From Aquila chrysaetos chrysaetos (Eukaryota > Chordata > Aves > Accipitriformes > Accipitridae), in assembly GCF_900496995.4 (NCBI RefSeq), contig NC_044030.1:15994851-16058850 (forward strand): a DNA stretch of 64,000 bases, read 5' to 3'. The notes beneath the pieces were generated by a model. That model saw only the letters and a list, made by a program, of their open reading frames with translations, ran no database searches and was not told where the DNA came from. Numbering within the stretch: position 1 is the first letter of the stretch; every line of letters begins with the position of its first letter. The position numbers and the translations under genes are program-made. Shown piece by piece: positions 14,501 to 26,499 of the stretch.

Positions 14501-14988
14501 TTAGAGCTGCACACTATCATGGGTCCTACCATGGGCAGCGGCATGTCTCCAAGCCTTAGAAAGGGCTTTGCTTGGCAGAGGGTCAGAAAGTCCTATTTGT
14601 GAATTTCAAAGTACTTTGGAAATAGTAAGCATCAGCATTACCCTAATAGAGCCCTGCAGGGTGTATTTTCAAAATGGAGAATTGCTGGCAAGCCTGTCAT
14701 ACCGCAGAGGGGAAATCCCTGGAAATACTAGGCCAGCCTGGCTTCTACTTGCAAGCCAGTATAACCCTGTGAGTGTCAAAACCCTCAGCCCAAATAGCCT
14801 CCTGGATGATCTAAAGGTCTTTCCTGTTTCTCCTGTGGAGAGGCTGAAGGCGCGTCAGCGTAATTGCTATGTGCTGCAGGCTGCTTGCCTCAATCAGCTC
14901 TCTGCAGCCAGAGCAGCTTAACATGCACTTAAGGGAAGCCAGGTAATGACTACATGTGAAACACCTCACCGCATTATCACTCCAGTGT
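11536..14988. other. Non-coding sequence, no gene recognised
   Basis: Contains open frames of up to about 135 codons (for example near 13390-13701 and 14040-14447), but none resembles a known protein and none is flanked by convincing splice sites. Confidence 0.45.
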
Positions 14989-16224
14989 TGTCCTGGTTTC
15001 AGCTGGGATAGAGTTAATTTTCTTCTCAGTAGCTGGTACAGTGTGGTTTGGATTTAGTGTGAGAATAATGTTGACAACACACTGATGTTTTAGCTATTGC
15101 TAAGTAGCGCTGATCCTAAGTTAAGGGGTTTTCAGTTTCCCATGCTAGACCCATGGAGGCCAGCTCCTTGGTTCAGGGGAAACTAATGTTTTTTCTAAAG
15201 ACTATCAAGCCGTCTCTTGTGACCTAGCCCAAGTGGTTTGCACATTCGCTCCCAGACTGCCATATTCCATGGGTCAAACACCTTCAATATTGGAAACTCC
15301 TACAGAAAAGACCTCTTCCCTCCCACTATGAACGGCAGCCAGAGACAGGGATATCAACATAGACACCTGGCACAGAAGAAGCATAACTGTGAGGCAGAGA
15401 GAGATGGCCACACGCTCACCCTGCCCAACTGTGAGGCGATCAGAAGACCCGGGTGTCCCCAGCAGTCAACATCTCCGTCACACTCGGCTCTGCCTGCAGC
15501 CAGGCTGCAGTTGGTTTCACACTGAGATGAAAGCTCCTCTGTGGAGCAAACTCACCTCTGGAAGGCACAGTGCTGACAGGGTCAGGCCAACTCATAGATG
15601 GCTCTGCTCAAAGCTAAAGAGGAGAGGTAGCAAACAAAGAGGGGAAGAAGAGGCAACTCCACTATGTTTAGGATTTAGTGTGATGATAATGTTGTTAACA
15701 CACTGATGTTTTAGTTGTTGCTACGTAGCGCTGATCCGAAGTCAAGGGCTGTTCAGTTTCCCATGCTCTGCCAGCAAGCAGGTGTGCAAGAAGCTGGGAG
15801 GGAGCATAGCCCAGACAGCTGACCCGAACTAGCCAAGGGGATATTCCATATCACAGAATGTCATGCTCAGTATATAAACTTGGGGGGAGTTGGCCAGGAA
15901 GGGTGGATCGCTGCTCAGGCAGCAGTCAGTGGGTGGTGAGCAACTGCACTTCTCTTTTCTTGTTTTGTTTTGGTTTGTGGGGAGAGTGGGTGTTATAGTC
16001 CTGTTCATTATTATTATTAACATTATTATTATTGTTGCTACTATTATTTTTTTATTGTTGTTGTTAATATTATATTTTACTTTACCTTAGTTATTAAACT
16101 GTTCCTATCTCAACCCACAAGTTTTACTATTTTTTTCGATTCTCCTCCCCAACCCATTGGGCAGGGGGGAAGTGGGCAAGTGGCTGCATGGTGCTTTGTT
16201 GCTGGCTGGGGTTAAACCACAACA
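14989..16224 (+). mobile_element. Mosaic LTR element carrying a foreign internal segment (copy C)
   Basis: It begins TGTCCTGGTTTCAGCTGGG and ends GGTTAAACCACAACA, like the other plus-oriented LTRs, but is about twice as long. LTR sequence (14989-15144) breaks off at TTTCCCATG. A non-LTR segment (15143-15660) follows, and then LTR sequence restarts near 15662 and runs to the end with its TATATAAA (15871-15878). A 95 bp LTR stretch is present on both sides (15050-15144 and 15671-15765), with roughly ten mismatches by eye. Outer flanks AGTGT and GGTGT resemble a 5 bp target duplication. Confidence 0.8.
15143..15614 (+). repeat. Near-identical dispersed duplication, copy 1 (inside LTR copy C)
   Basis: Aligns without gaps to 25919-26390 at a constant offset of 10776 with two substitutions in 472 bases. 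Homology continues in pieces beyond this: 15631-15641 matches 26391-26401 and 15649-15660 matches 26488-26499, so this copy has a 16 base insertion and lacks about 86 bases relative to the other. No gene content is recognised; a 95-codon open frame is shared by both copies. Confidence 0.95.
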
Positions 16225-18839
16225 GGTGTCTTCTTGCCATGGGAGCAAGAGATCAGACTGTCTGTGGCCCTGTTGTGCACCAAGAGGCAGCCAGAGGCTG
16301 TTTCAAAGAGCAGCTGCTGTCCAGCCTCAGCAGGGATGAGTCCACAGGTCCCCTTGGGTTTGAGCAGGAGGTTTAGCAGCAAATTCCTCAGCAGCCACCC
16401 AGACATCAGCCCATTGGCCAACTGTAATACTGGCTACCATTTTATTGCCAAAAAAGACTGCTGCTGTTTATAACTGGCAGATAGGAATACTCAGATAAGG
16501 TGGTGGGTTTGGGGTTTTTTTTCTGTTGAAGCAAACACTTCAATCAAACTTTCTTGGCAACGGTTTATTTATGAGAGTGGAGGACAGGGTCTGGCCATTA
16601 AGGATCAGGACTCTGTTGAGGTCCCCTTGGACCAACCAAGAGCAGACGGTGGGAAACTGATCTGCGACAGTATCCCTCCACCCTGTTTCTTCAAAGAAGG
16701 TCTCCGTCATACCCTGTCACAACCCACCCTCCAACAGTTTGCCCATCAAAATCCCTGCTGTGGAAATCAGGACCCACCAGGGTGGGATGAAGACTTCATG
16801 TGCAGCTGCTGTGGGCCAAGGAATACAAAAACATCAGAGGTAGTGAACTGACTACAACATATGAGGAGTCTGCAAGGTCATGCACAAAATCTACCTTAGC
16901 TTGCCCCCGAGGCAGCTGTCTCTCATTCCAAAACATCACTTTGGCTTCTGGAGATTTGCCAAAGCCTTCAGTTCTCTCCCCAAGTCTCTCACACTGAAGT
17001 GCCTGTGTGCCTGGGCACTTGCAGCTCACAGCACAGGGACCTGCTCCATACTCGAGCATACAGCCCCTAAACACAGTCCACACAGCACTCGGGCATCTGG
17101 CAGTCCAGATGGCCCACAGGCAAGGGAGAACTGCCCTTGCACAGGCACCACAAACCAGTTCCAGAGACCAGCAGCGTGCCCAATGCCAGCCCACCTAGAA
17201 AGAGACTCACAGAAACCTGCTACAGAGTCAGACAACCCAAAATCCACCCATTATCCAGCTATTAACAAATGTAGACACAGCAACATTCAAAATATTATCC
17301 AATACTGACATTTTTTGAGCAAGAAATCTGCTCAGAAGGGACAAACAAACATACTTGAGAGACAGGCAGAAATTACCAGGGCAGGGGGAGAGAGCAAGAA
17401 ACCCACCACATCTGGAGATACCCTGACCTGCTATCAGGAAACCCACCTGCTGCACAGACATAGCCAGCAACCGGTCTGATCAATGGGACAGAGGTGAGCA
17501 ATGCTGCTGGCGAGGCTGATGCAGCTGGCACACAGAGGGCAGCAGTCTTCCTCTCCCCCCAGACTTGCAAAACCGGCACACTCATGTGGAGCTGCTTGCT
17601 TTGCCTCTGAGGAAGAGAGGTCAGGAGCAGTGCAGGGCAGAGCTGAGGTGCAGGCAGCAGAATTGTCTGGCTCTTTTTCCAAACATCTCCAGTGCCTGGG
17701 CCTCACGCTTCCCAGGTCTACGGCAGCTCTACAAAGATGACAAGGCTGGATTTGTTGCTATGGCCTAATGGACTGAATGAATTTGAAATACCTCTCATTG
17801 ATGGAGCCATAGCTTGTCTGCAGTAATGTTAATTCACCAAACAACATCAGCACAGATGAAAACACTTCCTTTTTGCCCTGTCTCTAAGAAGCAACCAGCT
17901 CCCCCCTGTCCTGCCTCCCAAAGCTTTGCTTTCATTTCCTGAAACAGTCATACCAAAACATGAACTCCCTGTGGGTCTCCACCAGTCACTCTCTAACTCT
18001 GATCAAACCAGGAGAGATCAGAGTTCTCCAAAGAGGGCAGCCAGTGGGAGAACAAAGGGAACAGCAGGACTACACAGGCTGCTCCTTTGTTAACCCACCA
18101 GGGAGCCTGCACTGGGAAGCTTAGAAGGCAACCAACACCCAAGCTCCCCCCAAGTGTTCTCTGAATCCTCTGCAGAAATCACTTCCCTTGAGCACCCAAG
18201 AGGCCAGAAGAGGTTAAGCCTGCCCCAGAAAATTCCCTTTACAGGGACTACAGCAAACACAGTGCCTTCTTAGGAGGTGTAAGTAAACGGGGCGGGTGGG
18301 ATCAGGAACAGCCAGGATGCTGCAGGGCTGTTTTTCCACACTCCACAAGAAGACAAGGAGAGCACCACTCCCTGCAGGGTGAACAATGGATGTTCAGCAA
18401 GACACTGCACATAGTTGGCCTCCCTAGGCCACTGGGGACTTGTTTGCAAAGTGCTGTCATCATTACATATCCCTTCACAACGGCCTGCCTTTGCCCCTTA
18501 CAGAGCTGCAGCATCAAAACCAGACCCACGGGAAGAAGCAGTCCTCCAAGGCTGTGCTGCCTGAAAGTAAGACCCCTTCAAGGGCTTGCCCTGAAGGGGG
18601 AACTGGCTCCAGGAGACCCCGCTGCCAGAGAGGATGGCCCAGATGTCATTTATGTGGCTGTCATCGTGCTCTGCACAAGATGTGACCTGCCCTGACATCA
18701 AGCACACAAAATCCCCACGACTCCAGCACAAAAGGGCCAAATTCAACCCCTCACACGCACACACACAGACCCATAGAAGGGGTTTCTCTCTGTATCATAA
18801 GCGAAGTCATACAGATGCCAAACCATGCCACCCGTTGCA
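16225..18839. other. Non-coding sequence, no gene recognised
   Basis: No exon or named repeat seen. A short CA-rich run lies near 18755-18772. Confidence 0.45.
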
Positions 18840-20045
18840 CCGGCAAGCGGGGCTGGCAGGAAGAGGCTCAGCCTTCCCGGACAGGCGGCGTGACCGTGGT
18901 GCTGACTCCCACCTGCCTCAAGCCGGCGAGAAGCTCCGTTGCTCCGTGCACCGGCCGCGCACCTCGGAGCGGAGCCCGGCCTGCCGCAGACCCCCCCCCG
19001 CCCCGGGCCTGCGGGCCCCAACCGAGGGCCAGCTCTCGGTCCGTCACGCTCCGCACAGAAAATGCCCCCTGCGGTTACCTCCAGGAACAGCCCAAGGGCA
19101 GGGCGCTGTTGGGGAGCCGGAATCCTGCCCGGGGAGGGCGCGATCAGCACCGGCTGCCCCCACTGCGGCCAGCGGGGAAGCGCCGCTCCCGCCGCACACA
19201 CCGGGGGATGCCCGAGGTCCGTGGCATCCTCCGGCCGCCTGTGCCCCCCCGGCTGCGGGCGGCGGCGGCTCCGGCTCCGCACAAAGCGGGGTGGGGCCGG
19301 CGGGGGCTGCGGCACCCCAGGCCCACGGGTAGGGCAGGCGCTCCCCGGCACCGCCGGGCTCCGCAGGCCCCGGGCTGTGTCAGGTGCCCCTGCCGGCCCT
19401 GCCCACGCGTGTCCCGGCCCTACGACCCCCCACCACCACCTTCAGTCTCATACCTTGCGGCTGACGGCGGGGGTCTGGCAGCGCGCAGGGCGTGCGCATG
19501 GGAGGCGAGCCGAGCCGACCCCAGCCCAGCCCAGCCGAGCCGAGCCGGCGAGGAGAGGAGGAGAGGAGAGGAGAGCCGAACCGAGCCGAGCCGAGCCGAG
19601 CCGAGCCGAGCCGAGGAGAGGAGAGGAGAGGAGAGGAGAGGAGAGGCGAGACAAGGCGAGCCGTACCAGCCCTGCCCAGCCCCGCCCGGCCCGCCCGCGG
19701 TCCCCGCCCCGGCCCGCCCCCCGCGCCGCGCCCTCAGCCGGGAGGTGCCGGCGGGGCTCGGGGGCTGCCCGCCGCCCCCCGATGCGGGAGCCTGAACCCG
19801 CAGAGCTCCGGAGCGCCTTCCCGGGGAGGTCCGGTCCGGTCCGGCAGCACGGCTGTGCCCAACCCCTGGGCGCGATCTGCCGTGGGAAGCGTGGGGTCTT
19901 CTCTGCTGCTGTCGTGGGGAGAGCCCCTCCGTAACCACAGCAAAGAGCTCAGGCACCTCTCCTTTCCCTGGGCCCGGGGAGCCAGCGTGCCTGGGCCGGT
20001 GTGCCCAGTTCCCCGTCGCTATCACCGCTGCAGGTAGGTCCCGCA
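18840..20045. promoter_or_regulatory. Orphan CpG island
   Basis: CpG-dense and about 1.2 kb long, bounded by AT-richer DNA on both sides. It looks like a constitutive promoter or a first exon, but no start codon context, splice-linked exon or conserved peptide on either strand lets me name a gene. By human synteny the gene downstream of TBC1D2 is CORO2A on the same strand, so a CORO2A first exon is one candidate; no coronin peptide is visible in 1-18.8 kb. Confidence 0.65.
19536..19650. repeat. Pentanucleotide repeat tract (GAGCC and GGAGA) inside the CpG island
   Basis: A GGAGA-type run (about 19551-19575) is followed by about eight GAGCC-type units (19572-19614) and another GGAGA-type run (19612-19646). 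The plus strand of the GGAGA parts is almost pure purine. Length variation between individuals is likely. Confidence 0.9.
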
Positions 20046-23000
20046 GGTCTGTGCCTGGAGGCACGCTGTGAAGGCTGGGCACGTTTTCCTAGGAGATCAT
20101 CCTGACAGCATCAGGACTTTGCCATCATGTGCGCAGCGGGTACCCACAAGCCTTACCCACAGGGTCACAGAGCCGCTGAGGACATGGCGGCACGTTCCCA
20201 TATCCTCAGTGCAAGCACCGGGTACTGGGCACTGCACCCTGAAAGCTGCACGCACCCCTGCAACACATGTTAGTGTGCCAGCCTTAGCCGGTAGCCTCTG
20301 GCTGGCTCCATAGTCCCTGGCAGATGGAGAGACACTGGCCCATGTGAGCTCAAAGCTGCAGGGCCTTCTCTGACAGCAAATGGCTCTAGAAATCTTCTCA
20401 TGCCTGCAGAGCTCACACTCAGACTTCAGGGTTAGCTGGTACCTTGGCAGCACTAGAAGCCCACCTGGTACCCTGGCTGAGGATCTTGGCAAGTTGACAG
20501 CAATGCCCAAGATCAAAGGGCAGCGGAGCTTTCCTTGGCCAGGTCACCCACACAGCTAACACCACTCTGGTCCTGTCTGAACAGAGCCTGAGACACCTGG
20601 CTCATCTCCGTGATTTAGTCCCACCAGCCTGTGGGTAGCAGTGGCAGCTCCGGGCTGAGCCAGCGGTTGTGACAAGACTGTGAGATTGGGTGTCCGCCAC
20701 AGATGAGATGCTGCAGTTTGGGTGTCTCTGCTTTGATTCTGTGGTGGTGAGACAGGAGTCTGCCAGTCCTTCAGGGCAGCTGAATTCCTTTTGGGGAAGG
20801 AAAAGCAGGCCTTTGACAAGAGCAGTCCCACCAAATCCTTTGAGGGAGTTGAGCAGAATTTCAGAAGCAACCAGCAGCCCCCAAGAGTGATCTCTGTGCC
20901 TTGCTGCCAGGTGCCAGGTCGGGACAACCCAGGAGACTGAGGCAGTCGAGCTGAGAGACGGCTGTTGAGAAGCACTGTCCATGGATGGAGCACAGGAAGC
21001 AATCCAGCTGTGGACACAAATCATGGCTGCCTGTGCAGCAGCTGTCCTGGACCTGCCCTGCCTACAGCAATTGAGATGGCTTCTAGAACCCCTCAGGACC
21101 CTTGCAGCATGTGCTCACATCTTCACCACGGAGAAGTACAAGAGAGGTGAGGTGCTGATGCACAGATGATTTGCAGTGCTTCCTTTCACACATGCTGTGC
21201 TACGGCCCTGATTGAGCTGTAGAAGATTGCATGCAGGACTGACAGGGGGCAAAGATGTCTTTGTTTGAGGTTATTGGTGGGAAATGTTTCTACTGCCTGC
21301 AGCCCTGTCCACTGTAGGCATCTAGCTATGTTAGTTGTGTGCAAGTGCAGTTCCTCAGAGCTGTTTTAGGTGCTGACAAAGTGAATGGTTTTGCTGCCCA
21401 TTCCCCTTTGCAGTCTAAAACTGGGTGGCTGGGACTGGTGTCGGTACTGGGGTGTCCTCAGTGACTGGGGTGAACTCTGCTCTCTGTCTTCTTTCCTGGG
21501 ACTTCTCAACTGGTCATCCAACAGCAAGGGCCTGGCTGAGCAACTGCTGCTGACAGCCTGTGTCCACGGAGGTGGTTTGTGGCAAAGAGCACCCACACAC
21601 AACACTTGTCCTGCTGTGTAAAGGGCCTCCAGCAGCCCCAAAGAAAACACTATTGTTAGTGCTTTCTGTTGGGATCCAACAGCAGAAGTTCGAGCAATGT
21701 GCCCTGTAACTCTCTGCCATCCCACATCCTTATGTGACAGAAATTGGGCCAGAGCCAGGCTAGTGTCACCTCTGGACATCCCTTCCCAGCCTGTGCAAAT
21801 TAACGAAAAGCTAACCACTTTTCGTGAAATGAAAGCTATCACCACAGACAGCAGAGTTTGTTATGGAGGGGAGCCTGACAGCTGCACAATCCAACACCAC
21901 CATTGGCTCACTACTAGCCAGAAACCACGTGCAGCACTGCAACCTGTGGCAAGCCACTGGGAAGAGCAGAGCCGGCACCTGTTGTGGCTGCTCTGCATTG
22001 CAGGAGCTACGTTGATGTGGCCACATTCACGGTATCTGTGCTGCTATATGGATAAAGCACCTGTCACCTAGCTGGGGGCAGCTCCCAGGGAGCAGGGTCC
22101 TACAGGGAGCAGCTGCAGAAGTGGATGAGATGAGATGGAAGGAAAACAGCTTTCTGCTTGGTGATACGCCTTGCAACCTTAGGAAGGGCGTGAGCTGTTG
22201 GCAGACACCATATCCTCAAGTAGATTTAGTTCAAGGCTATGTTAGACTGGCACACAGCCTAGGACATCTGCACTGAAGAGGAGGTGTTGCAGCAAGCACT
22301 GTACTCTGCTTCATCCCAGTCCGCTGAGGACAAGGGGCCTGATGTGCCCATGGTAGGTTTGGATGGAGCCGTGTGGAAGAAGCTGCTAATTAGTTATACC
22401 CAATTAGCATCATACTTAACAAGAACTTCCCTAGTTCCCACCTCTCCTGCTGTAATTATTTCCAGTCCTGCGAAGTTCAAAATCACTGACAGTGCCACAT
22501 GTATGGGGGCGGGTGGCATGGAGGGGTAGGGTGGAAGGTGGGCCCACACAACACCCACCAGCTTCAGGGACTGATTTAAAACACCATTGTGATAGCAGTG
22601 TCAAAACTGGAAATCTTTTCAGAGCTTGTGGCATCAGCATTCCCCCTCAATGTGCAAGAGCTTTTAGCACATTGAAAAATGTTAAATTATCGGAAGATGA
22701 AGCAAAAAATATCAGTTGGTTTTAATTTCCTTTTGGAACTTTTCCTCCCTGCAAAATGCTGCCATAAACAATACTTTTGTGCTAACAGAATCACTTCATA
22801 AAAGAAAAAATAAAGGTATCGTTTTCAGCAGGGGCTGTGATGTTGGGCTGAGCACTATTTTTTCCCAAGGGACCTTGAAATTTTATTTTACTTACCTTGA
22901 ATGTTGCCTCAAGTCACAAAGCTTCCTACCAGCTTGACACCAGAACATGCCAAGGAGGTTCCATATTACAAAAATTAAGCTTAAACCCAGAGCAGTTACT

Positions 23001-23849
23001 GATCTATCAGCTGGAATCTCAAAGCCAGACTTTGCACTTGGCAGGAAGCCGTCAGTTAATAATGACAATAAATGGGGACTTTGTCTCAATGGTAGTGGAC
23101 CATGAACCTAAAGAAGCATCTGGCTGCAGCAGCACAGGGGACCCCTCACCCCAAACATGCCTGCCACAGTTAGTGATATCTCCTCTTCCACTGACTAACT
23201 TGGGGTGCTGTTTTCCTCTCTGGAGAGCTCCTGAGGGTGATCAGAAAGCACACAGGGGTATTCTCATGATTTAGCACATCAGTGTGGCCTGCAGCCTCTG
23301 ACTGAACTCCAGGAAAGGGGTTAAATTACCTCAGAGGGCATTAAATTACTTCAGTACCACCACTATGGCCCTAGCATGGGAAAATTGTTTGTCTTCTTGC
23401 ACCTGGCATGTCCCTAGCCCAGACAGAGCTAATGTTCTGTAGAGGAGCTCTTAGCACTAAGAAATGGCTGGAGAAGGCCCAGCTTTGGCTCAGGCCACTA
23501 AAGTGAGCTCTTAAATGGGAAGAGAGCCAGCCCCAGGTCTTGTGCCTGTGATGGTGGCAGGAGGCTGCCCAGCCTACAAGCTGTAGGAGAAACAGCATTG
23601 TGGCATAGTTCCTGCTACAGGGCGTTGCTGCTTCCTGCTCATGGGCAATGCCTCGTCCCTTAGCTCTCTCCTTCACCCTGCATGAGTAGCTCAAGCTTGG
23701 GATAAACATTAACCCGACACGGAAACAACGCCCCTGGGAATGCCTCTTTCTGGGGCAGCATGCCAGGATACAGGAGTGGATCAAATGTCTTTGCTGTGCA
23801 CTAGCGCTTTTGCATGCAAGGGCTTAGCTGCAGCATGTACAGGTAATGG
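20046..23849. other. Non-coding sequence, no gene recognised
   Basis: No exon, RNA gene or clear repeat. Open frames of up to about 159 codons occur on both strands without recognisable peptides. Confidence 0.45.
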
Positions 23850-24070
23850 TTGTTCCGATCAAAGATCCTTCTAGCCCAATACCACCCAGGGCCGAAAAGG
23901 GGTAAAGAAGGGAAGCCTCCCGGCCTCTACCTGTTTGCAGGTCAGGGACTCACTGAGCCAGCAGTGGCTTTTTGTGTGTTTGGCCACCCTCCACCAATTT
24001 GTCCTCTCAAAACCATATAAACTCTTGGTGGCCCCAAAGTCCTGCAACAAGGTGATCTAAAATTGCACAT
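23850..24070. repeat. Possible old amniote interspersed repeat
   Basis: The phrases GATCAAAGATCCTTCTAGCCC and CATATAAACTCTTGGTGGCC resemble an old, widely dispersed repeat that I have seen in bird and reptile sequence, but I cannot name the family with confidence. Confidence 0.35.
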
Positions 24071-25918
24071 TAGGGAGGGCATGGATCAAAACCATCCTTT
24101 TTACAATTGGAGCTGGTATCCCAAGGTTTAGCTTAATGCAGAGACAGAAGGCTTAATTTAACAAGTAATGTTATGCATACAGCAAAGCTCAGCAAAAGCT
24201 GACTCTGGGGTGGAAAGACACCAGTTTTATCCGCTTTATGCACAAGCAGACGGAGCTACTGGGCTGTGTAACCAGGTCAAACTGTTTTCCAACCACAACA
24301 GTTGGCCATGGCAGCACAAACTACCCTTGTGCACTTCATGCAGGGGTAACCTCTGTTCAAAGCACCCCCAGCACTAACTGATACTGCAGATCTTGCAGAG
24401 GCCTGAGGCCTTGCATAGGGCTCATGACACGAGTTCAGTGCTTTTCAGTAGCCCTAAAGTTTGTGCAGCAGAAGGGAAGTAGAGTAGGGCCCATGAGGAC
24501 ATGCTAGCTTGGCTCCAAGGTGCAGGCCTGCACAGACCTTGCAGATATTCCTGCATCTACCACATTTTAGTAAAGAACAACCACAAGTGGCTGGTTGGCA
24601 GTATGACCAGAGGAAATGGCCCTCAGCAAATACAAGTGTGGAGCAAAACCAAGAGCTGCTGAAGACACAACAGAAGAGAAACTTGTAACAACCGTGAGAT
24701 GTCCTCCCCTTCTGATTTCAATTAAAAATTATTTGCAGAATTTCCCATCATGGACAACAGCTTGGTCGTTATGCCTTCTTCACAAAAGTTTATTTTTTAA
24801 TGGGTCATCATATATCACATAGACTAATGTTTGTTTATATACTGTAGGCATACATCAGGCTATGGTTCGGTGTAATAAGGCATGTTTCAAATGCCTTTTT
24901 TAAAAACCATAAAGGCAGGATGGAAAAAGAGATTTTTAAGCTGTTGCAAAAGGCTCTAGAAAAAATACAATTGTAAGTATACTTCTAATTTCCATGATCT
25001 TGATTTAAAAGATAACGCCTTTCAAAAGTCCATTAACAGTAGCAAAAATCTGTATTTGTGTGCACCCATGCACATAACAGTATGAGTAAATTAGATTAGC
25101 AGTATCATCTGTAAAGAAAAACCTTTTGAGCTTCTCTAGCTAGGTGGCATCATTTTAAAACCAGTGCATTTTTTTGAGATATTGTGGTAAGACTCCAGTA
25201 ACATTTTCTTCTCGTCCCACACTTTCAATGTGTGCAGCTCTCAGTGACATGCTTGGGATCTACCTCACTCTTGCTCATCTATCACTCCTCCCAAAACCTC
25301 ATTTCTACTTTAATTGCTTCCATACTGTGTGGTTGGCCTCCACAGCTCTCTCCCAACACAGAATTTTATAATTCTTTGAAACTGGCTGATTTGTCCAGTT
25401 GTGCCCAAGGCAGAGCTGAGGCAGACCATGTGTCTCAGGTGAATAGAGGCTGCTGCTGTTTCCACTAGAGTCTGTGATCTCAGGCTATGGCTCACCTGGC
25501 TGAGAACAGTATGGGCTATGAATGCTTCTTTTCCCTTCCTCTGCAAGCACTGACAACTTTATACCACAAGACGTTTAAAGGAGGCATCATCCACTGAACA
25601 GGCTTGGGCTCAAGGTCAGTCTAAAAAAAGAAGAGCAGAGCCCCCCTTACAGCAGGGTCTGCTGCATGCTGTCAGTGCCAGCCAGTGTCAGTGCATGCAC
25701 ACCTGGAATAAAGCACCACTCAACCAGAAAGTGGGGCAGCAGGATCTGGCACCACATTGGGTAAAGAAGCTGTATTTTATCTGAAGCACTTGACTCGTCC
25801 TGGGTCTGCAGAGGACTGAGCTGCATAGGCAGGGCATCCAGTCCAGTGGATGGGCAAGCCTGGGAGACAGGTAGAAGGCTATCAGACCCCAACCGCAGAG
25901 GTAGGCAGGGCATCTCTG
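24071..25918. other. Non-coding sequence, no gene recognised
   Basis: AT-rich around 24780-25180. No exon or RNA gene recognised. Confidence 0.45.
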
Positions 25919-26390
25919 TGCTAGACCCATGGAGGCCAGCTCCTTGGTTCAGGGGAAACTAATGTTTTTTCTAAAGACTATCAAGCCGTCTCTTGTGACC
26001 TAGCCCAAGTGGTTTGCACATTCGCTCCCAGACTGCCATATTCCATGGGTCAAACACCTTCAATATTGGAAACTCCTACAGAAAAGACCTCTTCCCTCCC
26101 ACTATGAACGGCAGCCAGAGACAGGGATATCAACATAGAAACCTGGCACAGAAGAAGCATAACTGTGAGGCAGAGAGAGATGGCCACACGCTCACCCTGC
26201 CCAACTGTGAGGCGATCAGAAGACCCGGGTGTCCCCAGCAGTCAACATCTCCGTCACACTCTGCTCTGCCTGCAGCCAGGCTGCAGTTGGTTTCACACTG
26301 AGATGAAAGCTCCTCTGTGGAGCAAACTCACCTCTGGAAGGCACAGTGCTGACAGGGTCAGGCCAACTCATAGATGGCTCTGCTCAAAGC
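25919..26390 (+). repeat. Near-identical dispersed duplication, copy 2 (3' side of TBC1D2)
   Basis: Partner of 15143-15614, in the same orientation and 99.6% identical. Here no LTR sequence flanks it: the left junction is TCTCTGTG before CTAGACCC and the sequence continues smoothly to the right. That makes this the more likely ancestral location, although this is an inference. Confidence 0.95.
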
Positions 26391-26499
26391 CAAACAAAGA
26401 GCAAAAGTAGCTCCCAGCATTTCCCAGCCAGGCAGGGAGACACAGCTTGTGCTCCCATGGACTTCCACAGGAACCAAAACAAACTGGAGAGGCAACTCC

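Noticed and set aside
1-18839. Possible CORO2A or other coding exons to the left of the orphan CpG island
   Set aside because: I looked for coronin WD-repeat peptides on the minus strand and for any conserved exon on either strand and found none.
18634-20082. Long open frames (up to 331 codons) on both strands across the orphan CpG island
   Set aside because: They overlap on several frames, are rich in Pro, Ala, Arg and Gly, include repeat-encoded runs and resemble no protein. This is what GC-rich DNA with few stop codons gives by chance.
15238-26301. A 95-codon open frame conserved between the two duplicated copies
   Set aside because: Conservation is explained by the recent duplication itself. 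The peptide has no recognisable features and one copy sits inside an LTR.
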